Shown here piece by piece: positions 8,606-17,932 of a stretch of DNA of 64,000 bases (position 1 is its first letter; each line of letters opens with the position of its first letter). A model generated the notes under the pieces. It was not told the DNA's origin and did no database searches. It was given only the letters and a program-made list of their open reading frames with translations. The position numbers were made by a program, and so were the translations under genes. The DNA lies in NCBI RefSeq assembly GCF_014925385.1, contig NZ_JACSDK010000010.1, forward strand, positions 248,001 to 312,000. Reading direction: 5' to 3'. This DNA comes from Pelagibius marinus (GTDB taxonomy: Bacteria > Pseudomonadota > Alphaproteobacteria > Kiloniellales > Kiloniellaceae).

Positions 8606-9214
8606 ATGGTAGAACTGACTCTAGTTGAACAACAGGTTGCCCTGGACCAGCCGGGCAAGCTGCAATACGGCGCCGAGACGCTGGACTGCATGGTGGTTCA
8701 GCTGTCGCGCAAGGGTGCCCAAGTCCGTTTTGGGGGGGAGTGTCAGGAGGGCAAACTGCAGGAGGCCAAAGAGGTCTTCCTGTCGATCGAAGGCTTCGGC
8801 CAGCTTTCCTGCCGCGTCGTGGACAGCGACGGCGACTACGCCGATCTGCGCTTCCAGGGCGACCCGGAAACCCAGGACTCGGTCTTTCAGGAACTGCTCG
8901 CCCAGATGGGCGACGATGAGGGGCGCCGCCGCTACCTGCGCCGCTCGGTGCTGTGGCCCGGAACCCTGAAAGGCGGTCCCGGCCAGATGGACTGCACCAT
9001 CCTCAACATGTCGCTGGGCGGAGCCAAGGTGGCGCTGAGCCAGCAGCACGACTGCTCGGGCAGCGTCACGCTGTTCGGCGACCGCTTCGACGGCCTGGAA
9101 GCCACCGTGATGTGGCAGCGCGGCCGTGTGGTCGGCCTGCAGTTCAAGGCGGAGCCGGCCGAGATCGCCCGCATCCTCGGTGACCTGCTGCCGGCCATCA
9201 AGGCTTCGGCCTGA
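8606..9214 (+). CDS. PilZ-domain protein, probably c-di-GMP binding
   Basis: The protein has 202 residues from the ATG at 8606, which has AGGTGG six bases upstream; an earlier in-frame start at 8513 would add 31 low-quality residues. The C-terminal half holds a PilZ domain with the c-di-GMP motifs: an Arg-rich RRRYLRRSV (RxxxR type) near residue 112 and NMSLGGAKV (N-x-S-x-G-G) near residue 138. The N-terminal half (KLQYGAETLDCMVVQLSRKGAQVRF, split here by description) looks like a degenerate second PilZ barrel lacking the Arg motif. No membrane segment, so a cytoplasmic c-di-GMP effector of unknown partner. It converges on the rhomboid gene with an 8-base gap. Confidence 0.82.
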   Translation: MVELTLVEQQVALDQPGKLQYGAETLDCMVVQLSRKGAQVRFGGECQEGKLQEAKEVFLSIEGFGQLSCRVVDSDGDYADLRFQGDPETQDSVFQELLAQMGDDEGRRRYLRRSVLWPGTLKGGPGQMDCTILNMSLGGAKVALSQQHDCSGSVTLFGDRFDGLEATVMWQRGRVVGLQFKAEPAEIARILGDLLPAIKASA

Positions 9215-9221
9215 CGCGGGC

Positions 9222-10001
9222 CTATTTCCGGAAGCCGCGCTTCTTTCTCGATGACTCCGAGTTGTCGCGACGCTGCCACGTGGCGCCGCGCCTCAGCGTC
9301 ACGCCGCCCGGCGGATCACCCAGGCCGAACAGCGGCACCGCCCTGTAGCGAAAGACGAAGATCAGCAGCAGCCCGGCGACGAAGCCGCCGATGTGCGCCC
9401 ACCAGCCGACGTTCTGCGCCGAGGGCCCGCCGAAGGCGGCGAAGAACTGAAATCCGAACCAGAAAATCAGCAGCAGCCAGGCCGGCAGGTAGAGCGGGAT
9501 GAAGCCGATCGGCACCAGCACCCGGGCGCGCGGGTGCAGGATCAGGTAGGCGCCCAGGACCCCGGAGATGGCGCCGCTGGCGCCGATCAGCGGCGCGGCC
9601 GCGGTGGGCTCGACGGCGACCTGGGTCAGGGCCGCGGCCACGCCGCAGGCCAGGTAGAAGATCAGAAAGCGGCCGTGGCCCATGGCGTCCTCGACGTTAT
9701 CGCCGAAGACCCAGAGATAGAGCATATTGCCGCCCAGGTGGGCGAACCCGCCGTGCAGGAACTGGTAGCTGATGAGGGTCAGCAGCGGGTCGACCAGCTT
9801 GAGGCCGGGGGCGAGTTCGGCGCTGCCCAGCAGGGTCGCGGGGATCACGCCCAGGCCGTAGATGAGCTGCAGGTTGGACTCCGGCGGACCCGAGACCTGG
9901 CCGAAATAGGCCAGCGCGGAGACGACGATCAGCGCCCAGGTGGTCCAGGGCCGCGCGATCAGGTAGCGCGGCGTGGTGTCGTGCAGCGGAATGAAGGGCA
10001 T
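9222..10001 (-). CDS. Rhomboid family intramembrane serine protease
   Basis: Polytopic inner-membrane protein of 259 residues with about six hydrophobic helices. The catalytic serine is in GASGAISGVLGAY and the catalytic histidine in WWAHIGGFVAGLL. The upstream FLHGGFAHLGGNMLYLWVFG carries the conserved HxxxN oxyanion helix. This set of motifs indicates an active rhomboid that cleaves transmembrane segments; its substrate cannot be read from the sequence. The C-terminal ~45 residues are basic and hydrophilic. It lies 15 bases downstream of exonuclease III on the same strand and may share its transcript. Confidence 0.93.
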   Translation of the reverse strand: MPFIPLHDTTPRYLIARPWTTWALIVVSALAYFGQVSGPPESNLQLIYGLGVIPATLLGSAELAPGLKLVDPLLTLISYQFLHGGFAHLGGNMLYLWVFGDNVEDAMGHGRFLIFYLACGVAAALTQVAVEPTAAAPLIGASGAISGVLGAYLILHPRARVLVPIGFIPLYLPAWLLLIFWFGFQFFAAFGGPSAQNVGWWAHIGGFVAGLLLIFVFRYRAVPLFGLGDPPGGVTLRRGATWQRRDNSESSRKKRGFRK

Positions 10002-10016
10002 GGGCGGCCCGGCAGA

Positions 10017-10811
10017 TCAGCCGGGGTCGCGCCCGACCACATCCCTGAGCCGGCAGACCACCGGCGTGTGGTCGGAAGCCTTGGCCTTGCCGCGCGGTTC
10101 GCGGTCAACTTCGCAGGCCTCCAGCCGGTCGGCGGCCTGGGGCGACAGCAGGAAGTGGTCGATGCGCAGGCCGTGGTCGTTCTGCCAGCCGCCGCCCTGG
10201 TAGTCCCAGAAGGTGTAGAGGTGCGGCTCGCGGTGCAGGGCGCGCAGGGCGTCAGTGAAGCCCAGGTTCAAGAGGGTGCGGAAGCGGCTGCGGCTTTCCG
10301 GCTGGGCGAGGGCGTCGCCGGCGAAGGCGGCCGGACTGTACACGTCCTCGTCCTGGGGGATGACGTTGTAGTCGCCGCCCAGCACCACCGGCTGCTCGCT
10401 GGCCAACAGGCCTTCGGCGTGTTTGATGAGCCGCTCCATCCAGGCCAGCTTGTAGTCGAACTTCTCGGTCTTGATGGGGTTGCCGTTGGGCAGATAGATC
10501 GAGGCGACGCGCAGGTCGCCGATGGTCGCTTCCACGTAACGGGCCTGCTCGTCCTTCTTATCGCCGGGCAGGCCGACCATGACGTCTCCCAGCGGCGTCT
10601 TGGAGAGGATGGCGACGCCGTTGTAGGTCTTCTGGCCGTGGGTCGCGACGTTGTAGCCCAGCTCCTCGATCTCCAGGCGCGGGAAGTTGTCGTCGATGCA
10701 CTTCAACTCCTGCAGCAGCACCACGTCCGGCTTGGCCGACTTCAGCCAGTCCAGCACGTTGGGCAGGCGCGCCTTGATGGAATTGACGTTCCAGGTGGCG
10801 ATGCTTGTCAT
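10017..10811 (-). CDS. xth: Exodeoxyribonuclease III
   Basis: AP endonuclease/3'-5' exonuclease of base excision repair, 264 residues, normal length. It begins MTSIATWNVNSIKARL (the Asn-containing first motif of the endonuclease/exonuclease/phosphatase fold) and continues with VVLLQELK, which supplies the metal-binding Glu. GGDYNVIPQDEDVY holds the catalytic Asp/Asn pair, and the C terminus shows SDHTPVVCRL with the catalytic His. It is 15 bases downstream of erpA on the same strand, an order conserved in alphaproteobacteria. Confidence 0.96.
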   Translation of the reverse strand: MTSIATWNVNSIKARLPNVLDWLKSAKPDVVLLQELKCIDDNFPRLEIEELGYNVATHGQKTYNGVAILSKTPLGDVMVGLPGDKKDEQARYVEATIGDLRVASIYLPNGNPIKTEKFDYKLAWMERLIKHAEGLLASEQPVVLGGDYNVIPQDEDVYSPAAFAGDALAQPESRSRFRTLLNLGFTDALRALHREPHLYTFWDYQGGGWQNDHGLRIDHFLLSPQAADRLEACEVDREPRGKAKASDHTPVVCRLRDVVGRDPG

Positions 10812-10826
10812 CGCGACAAGCCTCGC

Positions 10827-11174
10827 TCAGATTGCAAAGGAGGAACCGCAGCCGCAGGAAGACGTGGCGTTGGGATTCTTAATCTGGAAGGAGGCTGCGC
10901 CGAGGTCCTCGACGAAGTCGACCTGAGCGCCGTTCAGCAGTTCCAGGGAAGTCTCGTCGACCACCGTCACGACGCCGTCGCGTTCGAAGGTGCGGTCGTC
11001 GGAGTTGACCGTATCGTCGAAGGAAAAGCCGTACTGGAAGCCCGAGCAGCCGCCGCCGGAGACGGCGACGCGCAGCATCAGCCCCTCCTGGCCTTCCTGC
11101 TCGATCAGGAAGGCGACGCGCTTGGCCGCGCGCTCGGTGAGCGAGAATTCCAGGCTGTCTGCCGCTGTGGTCAT
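10827..11174 (-). CDS. erpA: Iron-sulfur cluster insertion protein ErpA (A-type carrier)
   Basis: The protein has 115 residues, typical of A-type carriers that pass Fe-S clusters to apoproteins. The three conserved cysteines are present: one in GGGCSGFQYGF and two in SSCGCGSSF at the C terminus. The N-terminal SLTERAAKRVAFLI segment and RVAVSGGGCSG core match ErpA/IscA. Position next to xth and divergent from dgt, as in many alphaproteobacteria, favours ErpA over SufA. The 178-base divergent region to dgt must hold promoters for both directions, but I could not choose one. Confidence 0.92.
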   Translation of the reverse strand: MTTAADSLEFSLTERAAKRVAFLIEQEGQEGLMLRVAVSGGGCSGFQYGFSFDDTVNSDDRTFERDGVVTVVDETSLELLNGAQVDFVEDLGAASFQIKNPNATSSCGCGSSFAI

Positions 11175-11352
11175 AACTTTCCCTAGAGCCTTGGCCGGCT
11201 TTTCCGGCCCCGGATCACCTGTGGTTGACCCTCAAGATGTAGGGACTTCTCCGGGCTTGTCAAATATCCGCCGGAGGGCCCCCTGGCAGCCCCCCGAAAG
11301 GCGCAGAAAACCGCCATTGCGTAACACAAGCCAAGGCCGTAGGTTCGCGCCC

Positions 11353-12558
11353 ATGTCGCGCCAAGATACGCCCCAGCCGAATCTGCCCGCCGCCTTCGCC
11401 TGCCGGCCGGAGGACAGCCGCGGGCGCGATATCCCGGAGCCTGAGAGCCCGACCCGGACCTGCTTCCAGCGCGACCGCGACCGCATCGTCCATGCCGGCG
11501 CCTTCCGCCGCCTGAAGTACAAGACCCAGGTCTTCGTCTATCACGAGGGCGATTACTACCGCACGCGGCTGACCCACTCCATCGAAGTGGCCCAGATCGC
11601 CCGCTCCATCAGCCGCGCCCTGGGTCTCAACGAGGACCTGGCAGAGGCCATGGCCCTGGCCCACGACCTGGGGCACACCTGCTTCGGCCACGCCGGCGAG
11701 GACGCGCTGAAGCAGGCGATGGAGCCCTACGGCGGCTTCGACCACAACGAACAGACCTTCCGCATCCTGACGCTGCTGGAGCAGCGCTATGCGGAGTTCG
11801 ACGGCCTCAACCTGACCTGGGAGACCCTGGAGGGCATCGTCAAGCACAACGGCCCGCTAACCGGCCCGGCGGCACGTGAAGGCGAGAAAGTGCCGGCCAC
11901 CGTAGCCGCCTACTGCCGCGACAAGCGCGACCTGGAGGTGGCGACCTTCGCCTCCGCCGAGGCCCAGGTGGCGGCGCTGTCCGACGACATCGCCTACAAC
12001 AACCACGACATCGACGACGGCGTGCGGGCGGGGTTGTTCTCCCTCGACGACCTGAAGGAACTGCCCTTGGTGGGGCCGGTGCTGGCCGAGGTGAGGGGGC
12101 GCTATCCGGGCCTGGAGGAGGGCCGGGTGATCCACGAGACCATCCGCCGGGTCATCGACCACATGGTCTCCGATCTGCTGGCCGAGACGCGCCGGCGCGT
12201 CGCAGAGACACGGCCGGATTCGGCCGCGGCGGTGCGGGCCCTGGCGGCGCCGCTGGTTGCCTTTTCCGACGAGATGCGCCAGAACGACCGCGCGCTGCGG
12301 TCCTTCCTCTTCGCCCGCATGTACCGCCACTACAAGGTCAACCGCATGACCACCAAGGCCAAGCGGGTGGTGCGCGAGCTGTTCGAGCACTACCTGGCCC
12401 GGCCCGACTGCCTGCCCGACGAGTGGCAGGCTGAGGCGCGGGATCTACCGGAGCCCGGGCGGGCGCGGCTGGTGGCCGACTACATCGCCGGCATGACCGA
12501 TCGCTACGCGTTGGACGAGCACACCAAGAATTTCGATCTTCGAGTCAAGAACGCATGA
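11353..12558 (+). CDS. dgt: Deoxyguanosinetriphosphate triphosphohydrolase-like protein
   Basis: HD-domain dNTP triphosphohydrolase of 401 residues from the ATG at 11353; the frame is open earlier but the family begins close to this Met. The HD metal site is seen as [13 protein letters not shown] followed by [12 protein letters not shown], which supplies the H...HD residues, and a later YNNHDIDDG provides the final Asp. It controls dNTP pools or degrades dGTP. The length and [20 protein letters not shown] segment fit the alphaproteobacterial type-2 dGTPase. It overlaps argS by four bases (ATGA), so the two are translationally coupled. Confidence 0.95.
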   Translation: MSRQDTPQPNLPAAFACRPEDSRGRDIPEPESPTRTCFQRDRDRIVHAGAFRRLKYKTQVFVYHEGDYYRTRLTHSIEVAQIARSISRALGLNEDLAEAMALAHDLGHTCFGHAGEDALKQAMEPYGGFDHNEQTFRILTLLEQRYAEFDGLNLTWETLEGIVKHNGPLTGPAAREGEKVPATVAAYCRDKRDLEVATFASAEAQVAALSDDIAYNNHDIDDGVRAGLFSLDDLKELPLVGPVLAEVRGRYPGLEEGRVIHETIRRVIDHMVSDLLAETRRRVAETRPDSAAAVRALAAPLVAFSDEMRQNDRALRSFLFARMYRHYKVNRMTTKAKRVVRELFEHYLARPDCLPDEWQAEARDLPEPGRARLVADYIAGMTDRYALDEHTKNFDLRVKNA

Positions 12559-14309
12559 ACCTTTTCAAGTACTTCAAGGATATTGTTGTCGGTGAGCTTG
12601 AGCAGATGGCCGGCGCCGGAGAGCTGCCCGCCGGGCTCGACTATGCCCGGGTGACGGTGGAGCCGCCGCGCGAGCGCGGCCACGGCGATCTCTCGACCAA
12701 CGCGGCCATGGTGCTGGCCAAGCCCGCCGGCAGGAAGCCGCGCGACCTGGCCGAGGCCCTGGCGGCGCGCCTCGGCAAGCTGGACGACGTCACCGGGGTG
12801 GAGGTTGCCGGCCCCGGCTTCATCAACCTGCGCCTGGTTCCCGGCGTCTGGTACGCGCGCCTGGCCGAGATCCTGAAGGAAGGCACGGCCTACGGGGACA
12901 GTGACATGGGCGCGGGCGAGGCGGTCAACGTGGAGTACGTCTCCGCCAACCCGACCGGGCCGCTGACCGTGGGCCACGCCCGCGGCGCCGTGGTCGGCGA
13001 CGCCCTGGCCGGGCTGCTGGCCAAGGTCGGCTACAAGGTGACCAAGGAGTACTACATCAACGACGCCGGCGGGCAGGTCGACACCCTGGCGCGCTCGGCC
13101 TATCTGCGCTACCGCGAGGCCCTGGGCGAGGACATCGGCGAGATTCCCGAGGGCCTCTATCCCGGCGACTACCTGAAGGAGACCGGCAAGGCCCTGGCCG
13201 CGCGCGACGGCGACAAGTGGCTCGGCAAGGACGAGGCCGAGTGGCTGCCGGAGGTGCGCCAGTTCGCCATCGATTCCATGATGGACCTGGTCCGCGCCGA
13301 CCTGGATTTCCTTGGCGTCCACCAGGACGTCTTCTCCTCGGAGCGCAAGCTGGTCGCGGCCGGCGGCGTCGAGGAGGTCTTGAAGTTTCTTGAGGAACGC
13401 GGGCTGACCTATACCGGCGTGCTGGAGCCCCCCAAGGGCAAGACGCCCGAGGACTGGGAGCCGCGCCCGCAGCTGCTGTTCAAGGCGACCCAGTTCGGCG
13501 ACGACGTCGACCGGGCGCTGAAGAAGTCCGACGGCAGCTGGACCTATTTCGCCGGCGACATGGCCTACCACCTGGACAAGTTCCGCCGCGGCTTCGCCAC
13601 CATGATCAACGTCTGGGGCGCCGACCACGGCGGCTACGTGAAGCGCATGACCTCCGGCGTGAAGGCCCTGACCGAAGGCAAGGGCGATCTGGACGTGAAG
13701 CTCTGCCAGCTGGTGAACCTGAAGCGCGGCGGCGAGCTGGTGAAGATGTCCAAGCGCTCCGGCACCTTCGTCACCCTGCGCGAGGTCATCGAGGAAGTGG
13801 GCAAGGACGTGGTCCGCTTCATCATGCTGACCCGCAAGAACGACGCGACCCTGGATTTCGACCTGGTCGAGGTCATGGAGCAGTCCCGCGACAACCCGGT
13901 CTTCTACGTCCAGTACTGCCATGCCCGCTGCTGCTCGGTGCTGCGCCACGCGGCGGCGGAAATGCCGGGGGTTTCCCTAGATCCTGTGTCTTTGGCGGGC
14001 TCGGACCTCAATCGCTTGACCGACTCGGGGGAGCTTGATCTGATTAAGCTCTTGGCGGAATGGCCCCGTCTGCTTGAAAGCGCGGCGGATGCTCACGAAC
14101 CACATCGGGTGGCCTTTTATCTCTACGATCTGGCGGGTGCCTTCCACGGCCTCTGGACCAAGGGCAAGGACAATGCGGAACTGCGCTTCCTGCTGCCGGA
14201 CGACCCGGCAATGACGGCGGCGCGCCTGGCCCTGGTGCAGGCGACCGCTTTCGTGATCGCCTCGGGACTGGAGATTTTCGGCGTCACGCCGGTTGAGGAG
14301 ATGCGCTAG
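12555..14309 (+). CDS. argS: Arginine--tRNA ligase
   Basis: Class I synthetase that charges tRNA-Arg, 584 residues. The N-terminal additional domain (residues 1 to about 110) is followed by the HIGH-type motif in [25 protein letters not shown]-type loop appears as [13 protein letters not shown]; many ArgRS lack a canonical KMSKS, so this is a mild variant. The C-terminal anticodon-binding domain ends [12 protein letters not shown]. Codon use changes noticeably between about 13960 and 14140, where less favoured codons (CTA, CCT, TCT, TTG, GAT, AAT) cluster. The start overlaps the dgt stop, and the next gene starts directly after the stop codon. Confidence 0.97.
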   Translation: MNLFKYFKDIVVGELEQMAGAGELPAGLDYARVTVEPPRERGHGDLSTNAAMVLAKPAGRKPRDLAEALAARLGKLDDVTGVEVAGPGFINLRLVPGVWYARLAEILKEGTAYGDSDMGAGEAVNVEYVSANPTGPLTVGHARGAVVGDALAGLLAKVGYKVTKEYYINDAGGQVDTLARSAYLRYREALGEDIGEIPEGLYPGDYLKETGKALAARDGDKWLGKDEAEWLPEVRQFAIDSMMDLVRADLDFLGVHQDVFSSERKLVAAGGVEEVLKFLEERGLTYTGVLEPPKGKTPEDWEPRPQLLFKATQFGDDVDRALKKSDGSWTYFAGDMAYHLDKFRRGFATMINVWGADHGGYVKRMTSGVKALTEGKGDLDVKLCQLVNLKRGGELVKMSKRSGTFVTLREVIEEVGKDVVRFIMLTRKNDATLDFDLVEVMEQSRDNPVFYVQYCHARCCSVLRHAAAEMPGVSLDPVSLAGSDLNRLTDSGELDLIKLLAEWPRLLESAADAHEPHRVAFYLYDLAGAFHGLWTKGKDNAELRFLLPDDPAMTAARLALVQATAFVIASGLEIFGVTPVEEMR

Positions 14310-15347
14310 ATGGCGAGCGGGCCTGGACGCGGCCGGAATGGCGACGACGACGAACTGACGGCGGGCTCGCCGCCCTTCAGCGACGAGGGCATGCGGCGCA
14401 TCATCTACGGCCAGGACCGCGAGGGCGACAGCCGCAGCGCCGCCTTTGACGATGACACGGCAGAGCTGGAAGCCGACCTGCGCGAGCGCCGCAGCCTGGT
14501 GCCCATCGTTACCGCCCTGGCGGCGGTGTTCTGCTTCGGCGCCATCGTCTGGTACGCCTATACCTGGGGCACCGGCAAGATGGCCAGCGAGGAGCTGCCG
14601 GTGGTGCGCGCCGAGCCCATGCCGGAGAAGGTGAAGCCGGAGCAGCCCGGCGGCATGGAAGTGCCCTACCAGGACAAGCTGGTCCTGAACGAAGGCGCCG
14701 CGGGCGCGGAGGCGCCCCAGGTGGAGCGGCTGCTGCCGGCCCCGGAGACGCCGCAGCCGCCCGAGCCCATGGCCGAAGTGCCTGAAACCGCTCCCTCCGA
14801 GACGGCCCCGTCAGAAATGGCCCAGGCAGGCAGCGAGGCACCGCTGCCGGCCGAGGCCGCGGAAGCGCCCTTGATGGCCGAGGCGCCGGAAGCCCCGGCC
14901 GAGATCCCGGCGCCGCCGGAGGCGCCGGTGGAGACGGCCGACGCCGGCATCGTCAAGCCGATCCCCAAGCCGGAGACGGCGCCCGCCGAGGGCGGCGACC
15001 AGATCGCCGCGCTGCTGGAGCAGGAGCCCCTGGAAACGGCGAATGGGCAAACGGTGAATGGGCAAACGGCGGCGCCTGCCCAGACGGCGGCGCTGACCGA
15101 AGGCGACGTGGTGCTGCAGCTTTCCTCGGTGAAGTCCGAGGCGGCGGCGTCCCAGGAGTGGGCGCGCCTCCAGAAAGCGCACCCTGACCAACTCGGCGGA
15201 CGCAAGCTGTCTCTGGAGGCCGCCGAGGTGAAGGGTACGACCTATTACCGCGTCCAGACCGGGCCTTTCGCCAACCGCGATGTGGCGGCCAAGGTCTGTG
15301 CCCAATTGAAAGCCCGCAACCAGGACTGCCTCGTCAAACAACGCTGA
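14310..15347 (+). CDS. SPOR domain protein, single-pass membrane
   Basis: The protein has 345 residues. An acidic N-terminal cytoplasmic part (to about residue 60) is followed by one transmembrane helix (LVPIVTALAAVFCFGAIVWY, about 61-82). A long Pro/Ala/Glu-rich periplasmic linker comes next, then a C-terminal SPOR domain (about 265-345; VVLQLSSVKSEAAASQEWAR, TTYYRVQTGPFANRDVAAKV). SPOR domains bind glycan strands stripped of stem peptides, usually at the division septum. Neighbouring nagZ, which acts on cell-wall fragments, supports a wall role. The linker contains an in-frame 15-bp tandem duplication encoding NGQTVNGQT. The ATG follows the argS stop with no gap, and the stop shares one base with the nagZ start. 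Confidence 0.92.
   Translation: MASGPGRGRNGDDDELTAGSPPFSDEGMRRIIYGQDREGDSRSAAFDDDTAELEADLRERRSLVPIVTALAAVFCFGAIVWYAYTWGTGKMASEELPVVRAEPMPEKVKPEQPGGMEVPYQDKLVLNEGAAGAEAPQVERLLPAPETPQPPEPMAEVPETAPSETAPSEMAQAGSEAPLPAEAAEAPLMAEAPEAPAEIPAPPEAPVETADAGIVKPIPKPETAPAEGGDQIAALLEQEPLETANGQTVNGQTAAPAQTAALTEGDVVLQLSSVKSEAAASQEWARLQKAHPDQLGGRKLSLEAAEVKGTTYYRVQTGPFANRDVAAKVCAQLKARNQDCLVKQR
15041..15069 (+). repeat. In-frame 15-bp tandem duplication in the SPOR gene
   Basis: GAATGGGCAAACGG is present at 15041-15054 and again at 15056-15069, a 15-bp period that keeps the reading frame and adds one NGQT unit to the linker. Such repeats can vary in copy number between strains. Confidence 0.7.
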
Positions 15348-16381
15348 TGCCCAACACCGCCGACCCGCCGACGCCCTCCGCGGCCATCTACGGATGCGCG
15401 GGGCTCAGTCTCAGCGCCGACGAAGAAAGCTTCTTCCGCGCCGCCAATCCCTTCGGCTTCATCCTCTTCCAGCGCAACTGCGAATCACCGCAGCAGGTGC
15501 GCGACCTGGTGGCCGCGCTGCGCGCCAGCGTCGGGCGTGACGACGCCCCGGTGCTGATCGACCAGGAGGGCGGACGCGTCGCCCGGCTGAAGCCGCCACA
15601 CTGGCGCAACGCGCCGCCGGCCAGCTTCTTCGGCCGCCTGGCCAGCCACGACCGGGAGCGGGCGCAGGAAGCCCTGAAGCTGAACACCCAGCTGCTCGCC
15701 GCCGAGCTTACCGACCTGGGCATCGACGTCGACTGCGTGCCGCTTCTGGACCTGCAGTTCCCCGGCGCCCACGACGTCATCGGCGACCGCTCCTTCGGCG
15801 GCGATCCGGAACTGGTGGCCGACCTGGGCCGCGTGGTCTGCGAGACCATGCTGGCGGCCGGCGTCATGCCGATCGTGAAGCACATTCCCGGCCACGGCCG
15901 CGCCCGCGTCGACAGCCACAAGGACCTGCCGGTGGTCGGCACCGGCAAGGCCGAGCTGGAGGCGACCGACTTCAAGCCTTTCAAGGCTCTGGCCGACGCG
16001 CCCTGGGCCATGACCGCCCACGTGGTCTACAGCGCGCTGGACGCGGAACGCCCGGCGACCACTTCGCCCGACGTGATCTCCCAGGTGATCCGCGGCGAGA
16101 TCGGCTTCGACGGCCTGCTGCTGTCCGACGACCTCTCCATGGAGGCCTTGAAGGGCAGCCTGGGGGAGCGCGCCGAGGCCTCCCTGGGCGCCGGCTGCGA
16201 CGTCGCCCTGCACTGCAACGGCAAGCCCGAGGAGATGGAGCAGGTGGCTGCTGCCGTCGGGCCGCTGACGGCCGAGGCCCAGCGCCGCATCGCCGCCGGC
16301 CGGGCGCGCCTCGGCCCCGCCGAAGCGGTCGATTCTGCGGCCTTGCTGCGGCGGCTGGAAGCGATCATGAATATCGCCTGA
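15347..16381 (+). CDS. nagZ: Beta-N-acetylhexosaminidase NagZ
   Basis: Glycoside hydrolase family 3 enzyme of 344 residues that removes GlcNAc from 1,6-anhydro-muropeptides during cell-wall recycling in the cytoplasm. The GH3 signature KHIPGHGRARVDSHKDLP is present, with the mobile-loop Asp/His pair of NagZ in HGRARVDSH. LLSDDLSMEAL near residue 260 supplies the nucleophilic Asp. The LIDQEGGRVARL segment near residue 66 is also diagnostic. No signal peptide, as expected. Its start overlaps the SPOR stop by one base and its stop overlaps the next start in the same way. Confidence 0.96.
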   Translation: MPNTADPPTPSAAIYGCAGLSLSADEESFFRAANPFGFILFQRNCESPQQVRDLVAALRASVGRDDAPVLIDQEGGRVARLKPPHWRNAPPASFFGRLASHDRERAQEALKLNTQLLAAELTDLGIDVDCVPLLDLQFPGAHDVIGDRSFGGDPELVADLGRVVCETMLAAGVMPIVKHIPGHGRARVDSHKDLPVVGTGKAELEATDFKPFKALADAPWAMTAHVVYSALDAERPATTSPDVISQVIRGEIGFDGLLLSDDLSMEALKGSLGERAEASLGAGCDVALHCNGKPEEMEQVAAAVGPLTAEAQRRIAAGRARLGPAEAVDSAALLRRLEAIMNIA

Positions 16382-17082
16382 TGCCCCTTCTCGATATCGA
16401 CTTCTCGGCCCAGGCCTACACCATCTCGACCTGGATCCTGCCGATCCTGCTGGCGATCACCCTGCACGAGGCCGCCCACGGGATCATCGCCTGGTCCTAC
16501 GGCGACGACACGGCCTACAAGCTGGGGCGCGTGACCCTCAACCCGCTGAAGCACGTCGACCCCTTCGGCACCATCGTGCTGCCGATCCTGCTCTACATCT
16601 CGCCGCTGCCCTTCGTCTTCGGTTACGCCAAGCCGGTGCCGGTGGCTTTCCACCGCCTGCGCAAGCCGCGCCGCGACATGGTCTACGTGGCCGCCGCCGG
16701 GCCGCTGTCGAATCTGATCCTGGCGGTCCTCTCGGCGCTGCTGTTCCACCCGGCCGGGTTGTTTCCCGACCCGGCGGCGGAGTGGCTGCGCCAGATGCTG
16801 CTGAACTCGATCTTCCTGAACCTGATCCTGGCGGTCCTGAACCTGCTGCCTTTGCCGCCCTTGGACGGCGGGCGCATCGCCGTCGGGGTCCTGCCGCTCA
16901 GCCTGGCCGTGCCGCTGGCCAAGATGGAGCGCTACGGCCTGATTCTGCTGATCGCGGCCTTCTTCCTGCTGCCCTACGCAGGCCGGGCCTTTGGTGCTAA
17001 CCTGTCCTTCTTCGATCTGGTGATTCGCACGCCGGTGATGTGGCTGATGCCGTTTTTCACCTGGTTGGCGGGTCTGTCCTAG
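16381..17082 (+). CDS. Site-2 protease family protein (M50)
   Basis: Intramembrane zinc metalloprotease of 233 residues with about five to six hydrophobic segments. The HExxH motif is HEAAH in ITLHEAAHGIIAW, followed by LNPLKHVDPFGT (NPxxH-like) and the second zinc site LPLPPLDGGRIAVG. There is no PDZ domain, which places it with the small stand-alone group rather than RseP. The substrate is unknown. It is inserted between nagZ and scpA, overlaps nagZ by one base and is followed by scpA after 40 bases. Rhodospirillales genomes are known to carry this gene here. Confidence 0.92.
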   Translation: MPLLDIDFSAQAYTISTWILPILLAITLHEAAHGIIAWSYGDDTAYKLGRVTLNPLKHVDPFGTIVLPILLYISPLPFVFGYAKPVPVAFHRLRKPRRDMVYVAAAGPLSNLILAVLSALLFHPAGLFPDPAAEWLRQMLLNSIFLNLILAVLNLLPLPPLDGGRIAVGVLPLSLAVPLAKMERYGLILLIAAFFLLPYAGRAFGANLSFFDLVIRTPVMWLMPFFTWLAGLS

Positions 17083-17122
17083 GAGAAATGCCTTTTGAAG
17101 GGCCGAATGAGGAGTTTCAGCC

Positions 17123-17932
17123 GTGAGTGACGTGGTTCCCTTCGAGGAGGGGATCGAGGGCGCGCGCAGCGCGACCCGGGACCGGCTGCTGCTGGAACTG
17201 GACGGCTATGCCGGTCCGATCGACGTCCTGCTGGAGTTGGCGCGCGACCAGAAGGTCGACCTGAAGCACATCCGCATTCTGGACCTCGCCGAGCAGTACC
17301 TGGAGTTCGTGAAGGAGGCGCGGGCGGTGCGCCTGGAGCTGGCCGCCGACTACCTGGTCATGGCGGCCTGGCTGGCCTACCTGAAGTCGCGCCTGCTGCT
17401 GCCGGAGACCGGCACCGAGGAGGAGCCGAGCGGCGCCGAGATGGCTGCCGCCCTGAAGTTCCAGATGCAGCGCCTGCAGGCCATGCGCGACATCGGTGAA
17501 AAGCTGATGGCGCTGCCCCAGCTGGGCAACGATATCTTCTGCCGCGGCACGCCGGAGCGGGTGAAGACCCGCACCACCACCACCTACGACGCGACGCTGT
17601 TCGACCTGCTGAAGGCCTACGGCCGCCAGCGCGCCAAGGCCGGGCCGAAGAACCTGCAGATCCGCGCGACCGAGCTGTTCTCCGTCGACGAGGCGGTGAC
17701 CCGTTTGTCGACCATGCTCGGCGCCATCCCCGGCTGGCGCACGCTGTCGTCCTTCCTGCCGCCGGAGTTGCAGATCCATGGGGACCCGCTGCTGCGGCGT
17801 TCGGCCCTGGCTTCGACCTTCGCGGCGACTCTCGAGATGTGTAAGGCAGGCAAGCTGCGCATTCGCCAGGATGGCACATTCGGTCCCATCTACCTGCGCA
17901 GCGCCGCCGAGGAGCAACAGGAGCAAGCATGA
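17123..17932 (+). CDS. scpA: Segregation and condensation protein A
   Basis: Kleisin subunit of the bacterial SMC condensin, 269 residues, starting with GTG after GAGGAG. The N-terminal SMC-binding part contains LLELDGYAGPIDVLLELAR and VDLKHIRILDLAEQYLEF, both typical of ScpA. The C-terminal winged-helix region carries TFAATLEMCKAGKLRIRQDG, where ScpA commonly shows F-A-LEL-K-G. It overlaps scpB by four bases (ATGA), so ScpA and ScpB are coupled, as their complex requires. An smc gene is not in the window. Confidence 0.95.
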   Translation: MSDVVPFEEGIEGARSATRDRLLLELDGYAGPIDVLLELARDQKVDLKHIRILDLAEQYLEFVKEARAVRLELAADYLVMAAWLAYLKSRLLLPETGTEEEPSGAEMAAALKFQMQRLQAMRDIGEKLMALPQLGNDIFCRGTPERVKTRTTTTYDATLFDLLKAYGRQRAKAGPKNLQIRATELFSVDEAVTRLSTMLGAIPGWRTLSSFLPPELQIHGDPLLRRSALASTFAATLEMCKAGKLRIRQDGTFGPIYLRSAAEEQQEQA

